A DNA stretch of 47,081 nucleotides from Anaerolineaceae bacterium. Its GTDB lineage: Bacteria; Chloroflexota; Anaerolineae; Anaerolineales; Anaerolineaceae. Location: contig JAGPFF010000014.1 of assembly GCA_018056725.1 (NCBI GenBank), positions 1 through 47,081 of the forward strand. The letters are read 5' to 3'. Made by a program: the position numbers and the translations under genes. Below are positions 1-9,804 of this stretch, in pieces. Position 1 is the stretch's first letter, and each line of letters opens with the position of its first letter. The notes beneath the pieces are model-generated. The model ran no database searches. It was not told where the DNA came from and worked only from the letters and a program-made list of their open reading frames with translations.

Positions 1-1887
1 GATTCGGCAAATCAACCCATGTTGCAAGAACCAATTATCACTCAGCGGAACGGGCGCTATGTGATTCCACTGCGGGCTGAATTCAAAGGTCGCTTCAAAT
101 CAATCGTGCATGACCAGTCCTCCTCCGGAGCCACTCTTTTTGTCGAACCACTGGCTGTAGTGGAGCTCAACAATTGCTGGCATGAACTGCAGCTCGCCGA
201 ACGGGATGAAGTGCGGCGCATCCTTACTGAACTTTCTGCCATTGTTGGCAAAGAATCGGAAACAATCACGGGGATGGTAACTGCTCTGGCGCAGTTTGAT
301 TTTTATCTGATGTGCGCCAGGTACGCCGAGGACCTTCATGCCAGTGAACCCATCTTGCAGCCTATCCGCCCGCCGCAAAATGCCCACCACCCCGGCACGG
401 TCATCCGCCTCTTTCAGGCACGTCACCCGCTGATCGATCCTGAAAAAGTGGTGCCGATTGACGTGGACCTCGATCCCTCCACTTTTATACTCGTCATCAC
501 TGGTCCCAACACCGGCGGCAAAACCGTGACCCTGAAAACAGTGGGATTAATGGTCTTAATGGCACAATGCGGTTTGCATATCCCCGCCCGCTCAGGTTCT
601 GAGTTAAGCTTTTTCGATGACGTTTTTGCTGACATTGGCGATGAGCAATCCATTGAACAATCCCTCTCGACCTTTTCCGGACATATTACCAACATTGTGC
701 GGATCCTACAGAAAGCACGCTCCAAAACGCTGGTGCTACTGGATGAACTGGGCGCTGGTACCGATCCGCAGGAAGGTTCCGCCCTGGCACGTGCCATCCT
801 CCTGCACCTGGCGAACAAACGTGTCCCCTGTCTCATCGCCACCCACTACCCTGAGCTGAAAACACTCGCCCACGCCACCCCCGGTATGGTGAACGCAAGC
901 ATGGAATTTGATCTCAAAACGCTGCGTCCAACTTATCACCTCACCATCGGTATTCCGGGTCGCTCCAATGCCCTGCTTATCGCCAGAAGGCTCGGGCTGC
1001 CTGAAGAGATCCTGAGCAATGCCAAGTCGATGATTGATCCGGCGGAACTTGTTTCAGATGATCTGCTCAATGAAATCCATCACCAGCGTGAGGTGGCGAG
1101 GAAAGCCCGGTCGTCCGCTGACCGTGACCGCTCACTGGCGAGCAGCCTGCGCCAGGAACTTGAGAGCCGGCTGGAGAAAATCGAAGAAGAACGCCGCGCC
1201 ATTCTCGAAAAAGCTCGCGATGAAGCTGAACAGGAGCTTGCCCAACTGAGACAGGAAATGGAAACCCTGCGACGGCAGGCACGCCAAACCGTGCAGCACC
1301 CTCCTCAATTGGAAGTGGTGCAAGAACAGCTGGAAAGTCTTGGACGGAAAGTGGAAAAAACTGTACCCCTAGAGATCGCCAGTGCTGACCAATCCACAAT
1401 CCTCCAGCTCCAACCTGGGAAAAAGGTACGTGTACGGTCCTTAAAATTGGATGGCGTGCTTGACGCCATCAACAGTGAGGAAGCCGAAGTGCGCGTGGGA
1501 AACCTGCGCCTGCGGGTTAAAATCAGCGACCTTGCTCCGCTGGCTGGTTCTCAACAGGTGACAGAGGTGGGAGAAACTCCACCGGCTAGTGCACAGCCTG
1601 CCAGCCGGAAGGTATCTCCGACTCCCTTCCGCCCCACTCCGGGAATGGAATTGGATCTGCGTGGCATGCGTGCTGAGGATGCCCTCGACCGCCTGGACGC
1701 CTACCTGGCGGAGGCTTATATGAGCGGCATGCCCTTTGTGCGCATCATTCACGGTAAAGGAACCGGGCGCCTGCGACAGGTGATCCGTGAGGCGCTCAGA
1801 AACTCAAACCTGGTATCAACGTATGAAGAAGGTGGAGAAAAAGAGGGCGGCGAGGGAGTTACTATCGCCCATTTGAGTGAAAATTAA
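1..1887 (+). CDS. mutS2: Endonuclease MutS2 (5'-truncated)
   Basis: MutS2 is a MutS-fold ATPase with a C-terminal Smr nuclease domain that acts on branched DNA and, in some bacteria, on collided ribosomes. The frame is open from base 1, so the visible 628 residues lack roughly the first 150 of a typical 780-residue protein; the ATG at 19 is internal. Numbering from base 1, the Walker A motif GPNTGGKT lies near 168-175 and is followed by the MutS signature region and an ABC-type Walker B (LLDELGAGTDP). A charged coiled coil (about 365-440) comes next. The Smr domain near 550-620 carries LDLRG and HGKGTGRLR. It is convergent with the large regulator on the minus strand, with about 108 bp between them and no clear terminator. 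Family assignment is secure. Confidence 0.95.
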   Translation, partial: DSANQPMLQEPIITQRNGRYVIPLRAEFKGRFKSIVHDQSSSGATLFVEPLAVVELNNCWHELQLAERDEVRRILTELSAIVGKESETITGMVTALAQFDFYLMCARYAEDLHASEPILQPIRPPQNAHHPGTVIRLFQARHPLIDPEKVVPIDVDLDPSTFILVITGPNTGGKTVTLKTVGLMVLMAQCGLHIPARSGSELSFFDDVFADIGDEQSIEQSLSTFSGHITNIVRILQKARSKTLVLLDELGAGTDPQEGSALARAILLHLANKRVPCLIATHYPELKTLAHATPGMVNASMEFDLKTLRPTYHLTIGIPGRSNALLIARRLGLPEEILSNAKSMIDPAELVSDDLLNEIHHQREVARKARSSADRDRSLASSLRQELESRLEKIEEERRAILEKARDEAEQELAQLRQEMETLRRQARQTVQHPPQLEVVQEQLESLGRKVEKTVPLEIASADQSTILQLQPGKKVRVRSLKLDGVLDAINSEEAEVRVGNLRLRVKISDLAPLAGSQQVTEVGETPPASAQPASRKVSPTPFRPTPGMELDLRGMRAEDALDRLDAYLAEAYMSGMPFVRIIHGKGTGRLRQVIREALRNSNLVSTYEEGGEKEGGEGVTIAHLSEN

Positions 1888-1995
1888 AAAATATCAGGCC
1901 GATAGCAGCTCTCCTCTTAGCACTACCGGCCCGATCTCCGCAACCTCCCTTTGGCTGCGATGTATGGTGCACTTCTTCTGTAGCAAAGAATACTA

Positions 1996-4900
1996 TCAAT
2001 ACGTTGACAAATCATTGACAAACGATCTCCATTTTCTGCGAAATTTCAGATATTCCTTTCGGACTACGGGCAACGAGGCAAATTCGCCAATCTGATCCAC
2101 AAGGCTAATCGCCCGTAATCTGGCTTGCTTGCCCGCGGTCCCTTCAATGCCGGTCAGCTTGAGCAACGATTTCAATATCTCCAGTTCCTGCCATACCTTT
2201 CCCGATCCTTTAAGGTCTTCGCAATGGTCTTGCAGGAGTCGTATGGCTTCTCCTTTCCGACCATCCTTTTGTGCCAGCAATGCCGGCATCAATTTTACAT
2301 AAAATTCCGCTTCAGGGATCCCGCGTTCTCTCATCTCGCTGATCAAAAGGGAAGAGGTATCCGCAAACTCATTTATGACTGATTTTCTTGCGCTGCGGAT
2401 CAATTTTTCCATACGCGCGATCAATTCAATTCCTTTCAAACCACGAATTTCCGCATCTTGGATTGTTTCTTCGATCCAGCGCAGATCGTTCTGAGTGCTT
2501 CGCTCACCCGTCCTCATGAGAGCAATCTTATATTTGCATAACGTGGTTTGATAATTTATGGCACCGCTCACCAGCAACGGATCATACAATTCGTTTGCCT
2601 TGGCATAATTGCCCATCAGCCGGTAAAACTCCGCTACTGCCAGATCCGTGTGCATGGATAACTTTTCCAGCTTATAGGGCGTTTCTCGTTTATTCGCCCG
2701 GCTCGCCAGATACCAGCCCTGATCAAGATTTCCAAGTTCCAGATAGGAAAGGGCAGCAGAGACCTCCATCAACGATTGCCAGAAACGAATCTGGAGTTGA
2801 TCCATCAATTGAATGGAGAGCTCATAAATTTGGAGAACTTGCTCATGATGACCGCAAAAAAACTCGCTCATCGCCCTGATCGCCCCGGCGGCAAGCCTGG
2901 CAGATTGGTGGATAGCTACGAAGCTGAAATTGATCATATCCTCGGAGAGAGTAAGCGCCCTTTGTGGCTGACCGGTATAACACAAAACTGCGCACAGCGT
3001 CGCCAGGGTATTAATATTATTTTCAACACCGTAAGGGTGGGTGGAGTCTTTACATAACTCATAGGCTTTTTCCAGCCAGTCTTGAGATTCCTGAAAACGA
3101 TCCTGACTGTAACGAATGTCGCCAATTAACGAGAGCGATTTACTCTGTTCTACTCTCATGTCTGTTCTTCCAAGATACCAGTTGGCTTTCTGGATATATC
3201 GTTCCGCTTCATCGAAGTCATTCACAAAGAAGGCACCCTGACCAAGTCCATTATTCCCGATGCCAATTAATTTGATACTTTGAAGAGCCTCTCCAATCTC
3301 GAGGCAGGTCTGGAAAATGGAATTAAACAATGTAATATCATCGCGTTCATAGGCAAAATCACCAAATTCATGCACGAGCGCGTAAATGACATCCTCAGAA
3401 ACTAGTTTTGGACTGGCGGCGATCAATTCGAGAGCCCGACGATAAGACTTGTAGACAACCTCTGCGGCAGATTTGACCCTGGCGAATCGGGCGCTTTCCA
3501 GCCAAGCATTTACAGCTTCAGGCAATTCCCCGGCGCTTTCGTAGTGCAGAGCGATTTGCTCCATAAACTCAGCCTGGTTTTGTCTGCGTAAGGAGAGTGC
3601 TTTGGCAGCCCTCAAATGAAGGTCGCGTAACCGGGCTGGCTCCAGTTCACTCAGGACAATTTCACGTTCTATATCATGTTTAAATTCATACCCACCAGTG
3701 GGTCTAATTTCCTTACGGATACTTAAGAAACCCTCCGAGGTCAGTTCATTGAGAGACTCAATGATTTGCCCACGGTCCAGATCCGCCATTTGTTCGAGAA
3801 GATCCGGGGTGAACCGGTGCCCCAAGATGGCAGCTGCACGCAGCAGGATGATGGAGTTGTCTTCCAATCCGGCAATCTTGTTCCTGACCATTCCGGTAAC
3901 CGCCTCAGGAAGATCGCTAATTTGAATATTGAAATGAGGTTTCAGCTCCAGGTCACTCAGTTTTAAAGAACGCAGGCAATGGATCAAAAAGAAGGGGTTT
4001 CCGCCCGTAAGCAGCTGTAAATGGTTCACCCACTCGATCTCAGGCACTTTTCCCAACAGGATCGTTGCAAACTGCTTCACCTCTTCATCAGAAAGTGGAC
4101 CTAAATCCAGGGTAATTAATTTCTCTTTCCGCCGGAGTCGCTGGGCAAATTCATCCAGGGCAAAATTATTGACTTCGGGAGAGCTGACCAAAACCAACAG
4201 ACCATGCTTTTCAAAAAAGGCGTTCTCTTCCAGGTAGGAGAGCGCTGAAATGCTTGCCGCATCAGCATCTCCAGCATCATCCAGCAGGATCAGCGCCGGT
4301 CTTTTACGGGAGAAATTTTCCATCAAGTGCATAAACGCAGAAAATACGTCTTCCAACACCGGCAGCCAGTCTTGATCGCGTGCAGGTACTTCAGGTCCTT
4401 CCATCCCCTGCAAGCGGTCATGAAAAAAACCTTGCAGCAGCAGCCGCTCGTTTTGAGGCAAACTTTCCCAATCTTCGCGGGTAATTTTATGGCGCAAGCC
4501 CCTGATCAACGTATAAAAGGGGACATTTTTTCCCAATGGATGACCGTGACATAACAACAATCTGGGCAGGTATGTTTGTTGAAAATAGAAGTGTTCCAGC
4601 AGTCTAGTTTTGCCAATTCCTGACTCTCCACGCAAAAGCAGAATTCCTCTTCTGCGTAAAGCCATCGATAACTGCTCAAGTTCCTTTTCCCTGCCGATAA
4701 AATCGATCTCATGCTTATCTTCTACCGACCAATCCGGCAACTGGATACTCTCTTGATCCCGATTGACAACCAGGCTTTCTTTCAGATCCACAAAACGTTT
4801 GGGCAGCACTTCCCCTTCATCGGCATAGATCTTTTCAAGGTACGTACTAAAGTCCAAGAGTTCTTTCGTTCTGCCGGTGTCACGCAAACAGATCAAAATA

Positions 4901-5559
4901 TAAAAATTTAAGTCGTCATCAAGCGGATTGATCTCAATTGCCTGCCGTAGATAAATCAACGCTTCTTCAAGATCGCCCAAGGAAATAAAGTGATTGATCA
5001 GTTGATCCAGAATCCTGATCATGGAATACTGGATAAGTTGGCGATTAAATTCCAGCCAGCTCTCAAAACTTTTTAACTCCCGCAATTCCACCCCCTGCAT
5101 GAATTGAAGGGTTCGGCACATGAGCAACAGCTGCTTCAACTGGAGCACCAACCACTCGGGTAAAACCGAGGCAATGTTCATTTCTGAACTTGTCGATAAG
5201 GGCGCTAATATCTTTCTAAAATTGATCACATCCACTTCTGCAATGGCAGGGTCGAGAGAGATCAGATTTTCTTTTGCCACAAAGAGGGATGGAACCCCCA
5301 AACCTGAACGAATTTGGCTCAGCGCCTCGCGCAATTTTTTACGCGCGCTTTCTTCGTTGAGGTCTGGCCAAAAGATCTCGCAGAGGGCATCACGGGTCAC
5401 CGGTTGATTTTGTGCCGCAATATAAAACAGGATTGCCCGGTTTAAACGACGTTTCAGCTGAATGGGATTGCCCTCAACGTACACTTCCGGTGGACCAAGT
5501 AAGAGGATCCTTACCGAAGCCGACGACTTAATCGCCATCCCCTGAAATGCTGCGCTCAC
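1996..5559 (-). CDS. BTAD/AAA ATPase/TPR transcriptional regulator
   Basis: An 1187-residue multidomain regulator. The N-terminus (about 15-95) resembles the winged-helix/BTAD arrangement of SARP-like activators (VRILLLGPPEVYVEG, then a RDALCEIFWPD segment), with a helical BTAD region to about 255. An AAA/STAND ATPase follows, with Walker A GESGIGKT at 311-318 and Walker B LILLDD near 423-428. The C-terminal half is TPR-like helical repeat. Such proteins normally couple ligand or partner sensing to transcription activation; the target is unknown. The start is GTG at 5559, overlapping the recN stop (GTGA), so it is translationally coupled to recN. An ATG seven codons in is an alternative. No C-terminal LuxR helix-turn-helix is visible. 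Confidence 0.8.
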   Translation of the reverse strand: MSAAFQGMAIKSSASVRILLLGPPEVYVEGNPIQLKRRLNRAILFYIAAQNQPVTRDALCEIFWPDLNEESARKKLREALSQIRSGLGVPSLFVAKENLISLDPAIAEVDVINFRKILAPLSTSSEMNIASVLPEWLVLQLKQLLLMCRTLQFMQGVELRELKSFESWLEFNRQLIQYSMIRILDQLINHFISLGDLEEALIYLRQAIEINPLDDDLNFYILICLRDTGRTKELLDFSTYLEKIYADEGEVLPKRFVDLKESLVVNRDQESIQLPDWSVEDKHEIDFIGREKELEQLSMALRRRGILLLRGESGIGKTRLLEHFYFQQTYLPRLLLCHGHPLGKNVPFYTLIRGLRHKITREDWESLPQNERLLLQGFFHDRLQGMEGPEVPARDQDWLPVLEDVFSAFMHLMENFSRKRPALILLDDAGDADAASISALSYLEENAFFEKHGLLVLVSSPEVNNFALDEFAQRLRRKEKLITLDLGPLSDEEVKQFATILLGKVPEIEWVNHLQLLTGGNPFFLIHCLRSLKLSDLELKPHFNIQISDLPEAVTGMVRNKIAGLEDNSIILLRAAAILGHRFTPDLLEQMADLDRGQIIESLNELTSEGFLSIRKEIRPTGGYEFKHDIEREIVLSELEPARLRDLHLRAAKALSLRRQNQAEFMEQIALHYESAGELPEAVNAWLESARFARVKSAAEVVYKSYRRALELIAASPKLVSEDVIYALVHEFGDFAYERDDITLFNSIFQTCLEIGEALQSIKLIGIGNNGLGQGAFFVNDFDEAERYIQKANWYLGRTDMRVEQSKSLSLIGDIRYSQDRFQESQDWLEKAYELCKDSTHPYGVENNINTLATLCAVLCYTGQPQRALTLSEDMINFSFVAIHQSARLAAGAIRAMSEFFCGHHEQVLQIYELSIQLMDQLQIRFWQSLMEVSAALSYLELGNLDQGWYLASRANKRETPYKLEKLSMHTDLAVAEFYRLMGNYAKANELYDPLLVSGAINYQTTLCKYKIALMRTGERSTQNDLRWIEETIQDAEIRGLKGIELIARMEKLIRSARKSVINEFADTSSLLISEMRERGIPEAEFYVKLMPALLAQKDGRKGEAIRLLQDHCEDLKGSGKVWQELEILKSLLKLTGIEGTAGKQARLRAISLVDQIGEFASLPVVRKEYLKFRRKWRSFVNDLSTY

Positions 5560-7283
5560 CTGGAATCCACTTGTCGTCTTTTTGCTTGCTGGAGGTTTTC
5601 GCGCGCCGCGTTGAGGTTCGATTCGCTGATATTCCCTGCCATTTGCGCCAATTCCAACACGCGCTGTTCTTCAGTCAGCTTCTGCACCCCGGTTAGCGTC
5701 CGGTCGCCAATAACCTGTTTGGTCACCTGGTAATGTTCGTCGCCAAACGCGGCGAGCTGGGGAAGATGAGTGACACACATTACCTGATGCTGCCGACCGA
5801 GCCGCCACATTTTTTCACCTACTACAAAACCTACCCGCCCGCCAATACCCTGGTCTATCTCATCAAAAATTAACGTGGGGATGGAATCTGCTTTTGCCAG
5901 TACATTTTTTAGCGCCAGCATTAACCGTGATGTCTCTCCGCCAGAAGCGATCTTGACCAAGGGTTTTAACCCCTCTCCCGGGTTTGGCGCAATTAGGAAT
6001 TCAACTTCATCTAATCCTGTTTCTTTAAATTCTGCTGTACGTCTCCGGTCCTTATTGTTCGCTTCAGGCTGATCGCCAAAAGCCACCACAAATTGTGCCC
6101 CGGCGAGGCTGAGGTCGGTGAGCTCATGTTCTACTGCACGCCCCATTTGCTCAGCCGCCTGGTGCCTTTTCAGACTCAGTTTTTCTCCTGCTTGTTGAAC
6201 TTTTAGGATAGCGGCTGCTTCTTCCTGCTCCAGTTCAGTGATCCGCTCTCCCGCGTGCTGCACTTTCTCCAGCTGCTCTCTGGCACTTCTGCCATAAGCA
6301 AGTGCCGATGCGACTGAACCGCCATATTTTCGCTTTAACTGGTGAATGAGCTCCAACCGGGTCTCCACAAACTCCAGCCGTTTGGGATTAAACTCGATGC
6401 CATCCAGGTAAGCACGCAAGTCGTGGCTTACTTCACTAAGTGAAGTGGCGGCTTCTACCAACTGCTCCATCAATCCGGACTGCGCATGGTCAATGCGGGT
6501 CAGGGTCGCCAGCAGCTTCTCCACCTGACCGAGCTGATCCGTGATGGAAGCGCTTTCAGGCGAGGGTTCATCCAGCAGTGCGAGAGCCTCCTGGGCTGTT
6601 CCGGCTAAAGCTTCAGCATTTGCCAGACGATTGCGTTCGAGCTCGAGTTCTTCTTCTTCTCCCTCCTGCAGCCGGGCAGCTTCGATTTCCTGAGCTTGAA
6701 AATTAAGCAATTCAATCCGTTTTTGGGTTTCCTGTTCCAGAGCGTGCAGCTCCCGCAGTTCTTTGCGAATTTCGTGTAGTTTTCGATACTCTTGCTGATA
6801 GGCTTCCAATTCATGCTGGCTGGATGCATAGCGATCAAGCAGACCGAGGTGTGAACGAACGTCCAGTAATGAAAGATGTTCCGACTGACCGTGGATATCC
6901 ACAAGGTAATTTCCCAGTTCCTTCAGCAATCCAATGCTCACAGCGCGCCCGTTGATGCGCGCCACACTGCGTCCGTTGGCGCGAATTTCTCTACCAAGGG
7001 AGATAAGGGGGTCTCCATCGTCCAGAGATTCATTTGCCAACAAGGCAACTACCTCGCGCCGGCTTTGCTGGGGCAGGCTGAAGGAGGCTTCAAGAATTGC
7101 CCGTTCCTCCCCCTGACGAACCATCGTGGGCTCCACGCGCCCCCCTACCAGTGCCAGTAGCGCATCCAGAATGATGGATTTTCCCGCCCCGGTCTCGCCG
7201 GTAAAAATCACCAGTCCTGCTCCTGGTCGCAATTCCAGGTGCTGGATGATGGCGAAATTCTCGATGCGTAACTCGGTCAGCAT
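5556..7283 (-). CDS. recN: DNA repair protein RecN
   Basis: RecN is an SMC-like ATPase that acts early in double-strand break repair. The 575-residue protein shows Walker A GETGAGKS at 29-36, long coiled-coil arms (about 155-370), and the C-terminal signature SGGETSRL followed by Walker B LIFDEID and a D-loop/switch region ending in VTHLPQLAAFGD. Length matches the family. It starts 10 bp after the zinc-ribbon membrane protein ends and overlaps the downstream regulator by 4 bp, so it is in the middle of a leftward operon (nadK to regulator). Confidence 0.96.
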   Translation of the reverse strand: MLTELRIENFAIIQHLELRPGAGLVIFTGETGAGKSIILDALLALVGGRVEPTMVRQGEERAILEASFSLPQQSRREVVALLANESLDDGDPLISLGREIRANGRSVARINGRAVSIGLLKELGNYLVDIHGQSEHLSLLDVRSHLGLLDRYASSQHELEAYQQEYRKLHEIRKELRELHALEQETQKRIELLNFQAQEIEAARLQEGEEEELELERNRLANAEALAGTAQEALALLDEPSPESASITDQLGQVEKLLATLTRIDHAQSGLMEQLVEAATSLSEVSHDLRAYLDGIEFNPKRLEFVETRLELIHQLKRKYGGSVASALAYGRSAREQLEKVQHAGERITELEQEEAAAILKVQQAGEKLSLKRHQAAEQMGRAVEHELTDLSLAGAQFVVAFGDQPEANNKDRRRTAEFKETGLDEVEFLIAPNPGEGLKPLVKIASGGETSRLMLALKNVLAKADSIPTLIFDEIDQGIGGRVGFVVGEKMWRLGRQHQVMCVTHLPQLAAFGDEHYQVTKQVIGDRTLTGVQKLTEEQRVLELAQMAGNISESNLNAARENLQQAKRRQVDSR

Positions 7284-7293
7284 AGCGAACCTG

Positions 7294-7824
7294 TCAGATG
7301 CGAATCCCTTTCAAGCGGTAATACACCGCGCTGCAGGTGAGCAGCGCGTAAATGCCCGGCCAAAGTAAACTCACAACCCCTCCTGCTGCCTGCGAACCAA
7401 AAGCCAGCAGACTGAAGATCAAAGTGGTTAATGGAATTAGTAAAGCTCCCACCAAAGTCGCGATTAGCGCCACAACCGGCAACGGTTTCGATCGCCGTTT
7501 GCGGACGACGAATCTCACGGCTTCGGCGATGATCATTCCCGCCACTGGCGCAATTAATATGGTGAAGAAGCCAAAAAGGTTCGCCACCCGACTGCCAAAG
7601 TAAGAGATCACACCCGCAGTCACGAAAGCCAGCGGATAATCCCACCAACGCGCCGTGTCAAAAATCTTCTGTTGCCCCCGCACGCATTCTTTACAGCGAT
7701 AGCCAGTAGGGGTAAGAACGGCACAGGACTGGCAAATTGGGCGCTCGCAGCGGTTGCAGCGCAACAAGGTTTCTCTTTGGGGATGGTTATAACAATAAAG
7801 GGACGAAGTGGAATTTTCTGACAT
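7294..7824 (-). CDS. B-box-like zinc-ribbon membrane protein
   Basis: A 176-residue protein of unknown function. The N-terminal 50 residues hold a B-box/zinc-ribbon-like set of ligands: CYNHP, CNRCERPICQSC and CKECV, that is, seven cysteines and one histidine. Four hydrophobic segments follow between about 62 and 170, with a basic RKRRSK loop between the second and third. This architecture, a cytosolic zinc module anchored by a small membrane domain, is common in Actinobacteria and Chloroflexota and usually annotated only as B-box zinc finger protein. Its ATG overlaps the nadK stop by one base (TAATG), so the two are coupled. Confidence 0.75.
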   Translation of the reverse strand: MSENSTSSLYCYNHPQRETLLRCNRCERPICQSCAVLTPTGYRCKECVRGQQKIFDTARWWDYPLAFVTAGVISYFGSRVANLFGFFTILIAPVAGMIIAEAVRFVVRKRRSKPLPVVALIATLVGALLIPLTTLIFSLLAFGSQAAGGVVSLLWPGIYALLTCSAVYYRLKGIRI

Positions 7825-8687
7825 TAAAAATCACCGATAGAAGGATTTTGTTCCATATAATGACTCAAATTGCGATAAAAGTATCCGGGATCCTGAAGCA
7901 CTACAAATTTGACCGTAAAATCACTGGCTTTCACCGATACCCGGTCTTCGTTACCGATAAGCACCGGTTCATGACCATCCACACTCATCACTGCTTCATG
8001 GTCGCTGTCTACGGTGATTTCTACGCTCGCCCCTTCCGGCAGAATGACCGCGCGATCCATGGAAAGGTGCGGAGCGACGGGCATGATGAGAATATTCCGT
8101 AATTCGGGCGGCATGATCGGTCCTCCCACTGCCAGAGCGTAAGCAGTGGAACCGGTGGGAGTCGCGGCAATCAGTCCGTCCGCCACGTAGCCTGCCAGTG
8201 GGTAGCCATCCACCGCCGCATGGAGGCGTATGGGTCGCACCACCTGACCGCGTGCAACGACCACTTCGTTAATCACCTGATGCGTTCCCTGCAGCATGCC
8301 AGCATGCCATAATTCGGCTTTCAACATCATGCGGTTTTCGATCTTGTATTGACCTTTCAGCAAACGAGGCAGAGCTTTCTTCCAGTCGTTGCGAGAAAGC
8401 TGCATCAGGAAGCCAAAACGTCCCAGATTGATCCCCAGGATCGGCAGCCCGTAAGGGGCAGCCAGATGTCCGGCGCGCAGCATTGTGCCATCTCCGCCCA
8501 GCGCAACGAGCAGGTCGAATTCTCCATTCAGAATCTTCTGATGCAGCAGGTTGTCATCTGTGGTGGTCAGCAGGCTTGAAATCCCCCGTTCATCCAGCCA
8601 TGCCCGGATCTCCTCTCCTTTTTCCAGCGTATCCGTGGAGCGAGGACGAACGACTACGGCAATTTTACGAATCGGGGGATTGTTCAT
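7824..8687 (-). CDS. nadK: NAD kinase
   Basis: Phosphorylates NAD to NADP. The catalytic GGDGT motif is near residue 64, followed by the glycine-rich NLGRFGFL, NEVVVARG and the NAD-binding TPTGSTAYALAVGGP block; length (287) fits bacterial NadK. Two ATGs are possible, at 8693 and 8687. I prefer 8687 because a TATAAT box (8697-8702) lies only 3 nt before the first ATG but 9 nt before the second, and neither has a Shine-Dalgarno sequence, so the mRNA is probably near-leaderless. A terminator upstream (8761-8793) separates it from translin, making nadK the head of its own unit with the zinc-ribbon protein, recN and the regulator. Confidence 0.93.
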   Translation of the reverse strand: MNNPPIRKIAVVVRPRSTDTLEKGEEIRAWLDERGISSLLTTTDDNLLHQKILNGEFDLLVALGGDGTMLRAGHLAAPYGLPILGINLGRFGFLMQLSRNDWKKALPRLLKGQYKIENRMMLKAELWHAGMLQGTHQVINEVVVARGQVVRPIRLHAAVDGYPLAGYVADGLIAATPTGSTAYALAVGGPIMPPELRNILIMPVAPHLSMDRAVILPEGASVEITVDSDHEAVMSVDGHEPVLIGNEDRVSVKASDFTVKFVVLQDPGYFYRNLSHYMEQNPSIGDF

Positions 8688-8696
8688 GGTCATCTA

Positions 8697-8702
8697 ATTA
8701 TA
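8697..8702 (-). promoter_or_regulatory. -10 box of nadK
   Basis: TATAAT on the minus strand, 9 nt before the ATG at 8687. No convincing -35 box is seen. The position implies a transcript with about 3 untranslated bases. Confidence 0.5.
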
Positions 8703-8760
8703 TCGAAGTTTCTCACTGCCAAATCAGATGAATGGGTTGGCAGGTGAGGCATCTTCCATA

Positions 8761-8793
8761 CAAAAAACCTCCCGGCAAGGGATATCAGGTTTT
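8761..8793 (-). terminator. Intrinsic terminator after translin gene
   Basis: On the minus strand AAAACCT pairs with AGGTTTT, with an inner CCC/GGG pair across a 5-nt bulge, and a T-run follows directly. It lies 21 bp after the translin stop, so it closes the ssb-DUF3467-translin unit. Confidence 0.65.
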
Positions 8794-8813
8794 CGCAGTG
8801 GAGGTAAATTCAC

Positions 8814-9455
8814 TCAGTCGTTCATTCCGGGGAATTTATCGGCGAATTTTTGCAGTGCTTCCTGTAAGTTTTGTTCGCGCAGGCTGAGGGTCAGATCGGC
8901 ACGTGTGCGTTCGATGATGCCGCGTACCAGATCAGTCTGCCGCCTCAAACCATTGGTGATGGCATCCGGGTAATCAAGGGTCACCAGGAAGTTATAGATC
9001 TCATCCATCGTCTGCAGCAGGCGTTCGGCTTCCTCTGAGTATCCCTTTCGGAGAATATCGAGGCACCTTCTACGTAATTCGCCGATGGACTCTGCCAGAC
9101 CATTGATATAGGTGGCATATTCAATCCCTAATTCTTCGGGTCTTGGCAGCCGCCGGTTTTCGATCAGTGCACAGGTCAAACTGGCTTCGGCAAATTCCTT
9201 GATCGCATCCTGCGTATAGCCGGTAAAATAGAGGTCCGGGTAGGCAGCCAGGTCAGTTTGCATCTTGAGCACCAGCAGATGGGCTTCATTGAGCAGACTG
9301 TTTGCCTCATCACTTTCGCCACGGTGAATGGCTCTAATTGTCAACGCGGAGAGACGCGTGAGGGTGCGTGCCTGAAGGAGAGTTTCATCGCGCACCCTTG
9401 TTCTTTCATCGAGAATTTTTCTGGTTTTTTCGATTATTTCATCAAATTCTTGCAT
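8814..9455 (-). CDS. Translin family protein
   Basis: A 213-residue all-helical protein of the translin family, which in eukaryotes forms octameric RNA/ssDNA-binding barrels (translin/TRAX, C3PO). The best evidence is the C-terminal translin signature LDYPDAITNGLRRQTDL followed by VRGIIERTRADLT (about 165-200). The earlier helices (EFDEIIEKTRKILDERTRVRDE) match the N-terminal DNA/RNA-binding helix of the family. Bacterial homologues are scattered and their function is unclear. It follows ssb and a DUF3467 gene with a 3-bp gap and has only a weak GGAT ribosome-binding site, suggesting coupling to DUF3467. A role with single-stranded nucleic acid would fit the ssb neighbour but is inference. 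Confidence 0.82.
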   Translation of the reverse strand: MQEFDEIIEKTRKILDERTRVRDETLLQARTLTRLSALTIRAIHRGESDEANSLLNEAHLLVLKMQTDLAAYPDLYFTGYTQDAIKEFAEASLTCALIENRRLPRPEELGIEYATYINGLAESIGELRRRCLDILRKGYSEEAERLLQTMDEIYNFLVTLDYPDAITNGLRRQTDLVRGIIERTRADLTLSLREQNLQEALQKFADKFPGMND

Positions 9456-9458
9456 GGC

Positions 9459-9794
9459 TTAATCCGTTTTAGGAGGCTCAGGCGGGTGAACTTGTCGGAA
9501 GAGGTCACTTGCCAGCCCTGAATCTCCGGGCAGGCGAATCTCGCCAAAAGCTGACTCGTAGCGTACGATATTTTCATTCAAGGCGCGCAACAATAATTTC
9601 GCCCCGACTGGTGAGAGGAGGACCCGCACCAGAACAGGCATTTGTTGCTGCCCGGGCAGAAAGCGGGAAAAATCGATGGTAATCTCGGATGGCGTATGGC
9701 TGATTCGCGCCATATTGCTGTAGACTGGCTCCAGATTATCCGGGAGTTCCATGGGGGGCATTCCCGCCGCCGGATTTTTATTTTCGCTGGTCAT
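9459..9794 (-). CDS. DUF3467 family protein
   Basis: A 111-residue protein matching DUF3467: the core runs YSNMARISHTPSEITIDF, then SRFLPG, VRVLLSPVGAKLLLRALNEN and YESAFGEI. The fold is compact alpha/beta with no catalytic motif, and its function is unknown. It sits 10 bp after ssb and 3 bp before translin, so the three are almost certainly cotranscribed. The proline-rich ends look disordered. Confidence 0.8.
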   Translation of the reverse strand: MTSENKNPAAGMPPMELPDNLEPVYSNMARISHTPSEITIDFSRFLPGQQQMPVLVRVLLSPVGAKLLLRALNENIVRYESAFGEIRLPGDSGLASDLFRQVHPPEPPKTD

Positions 9795-9804
9795 TTCTCA
9801 CCCC

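Noticed and set aside
1877..2095. 72-codon plus-strand frame after mutS2
   Set aside because: Overlaps the mutS2 end and the regulator's C-terminus, with no ribosome-binding site and no recognisable protein pattern.
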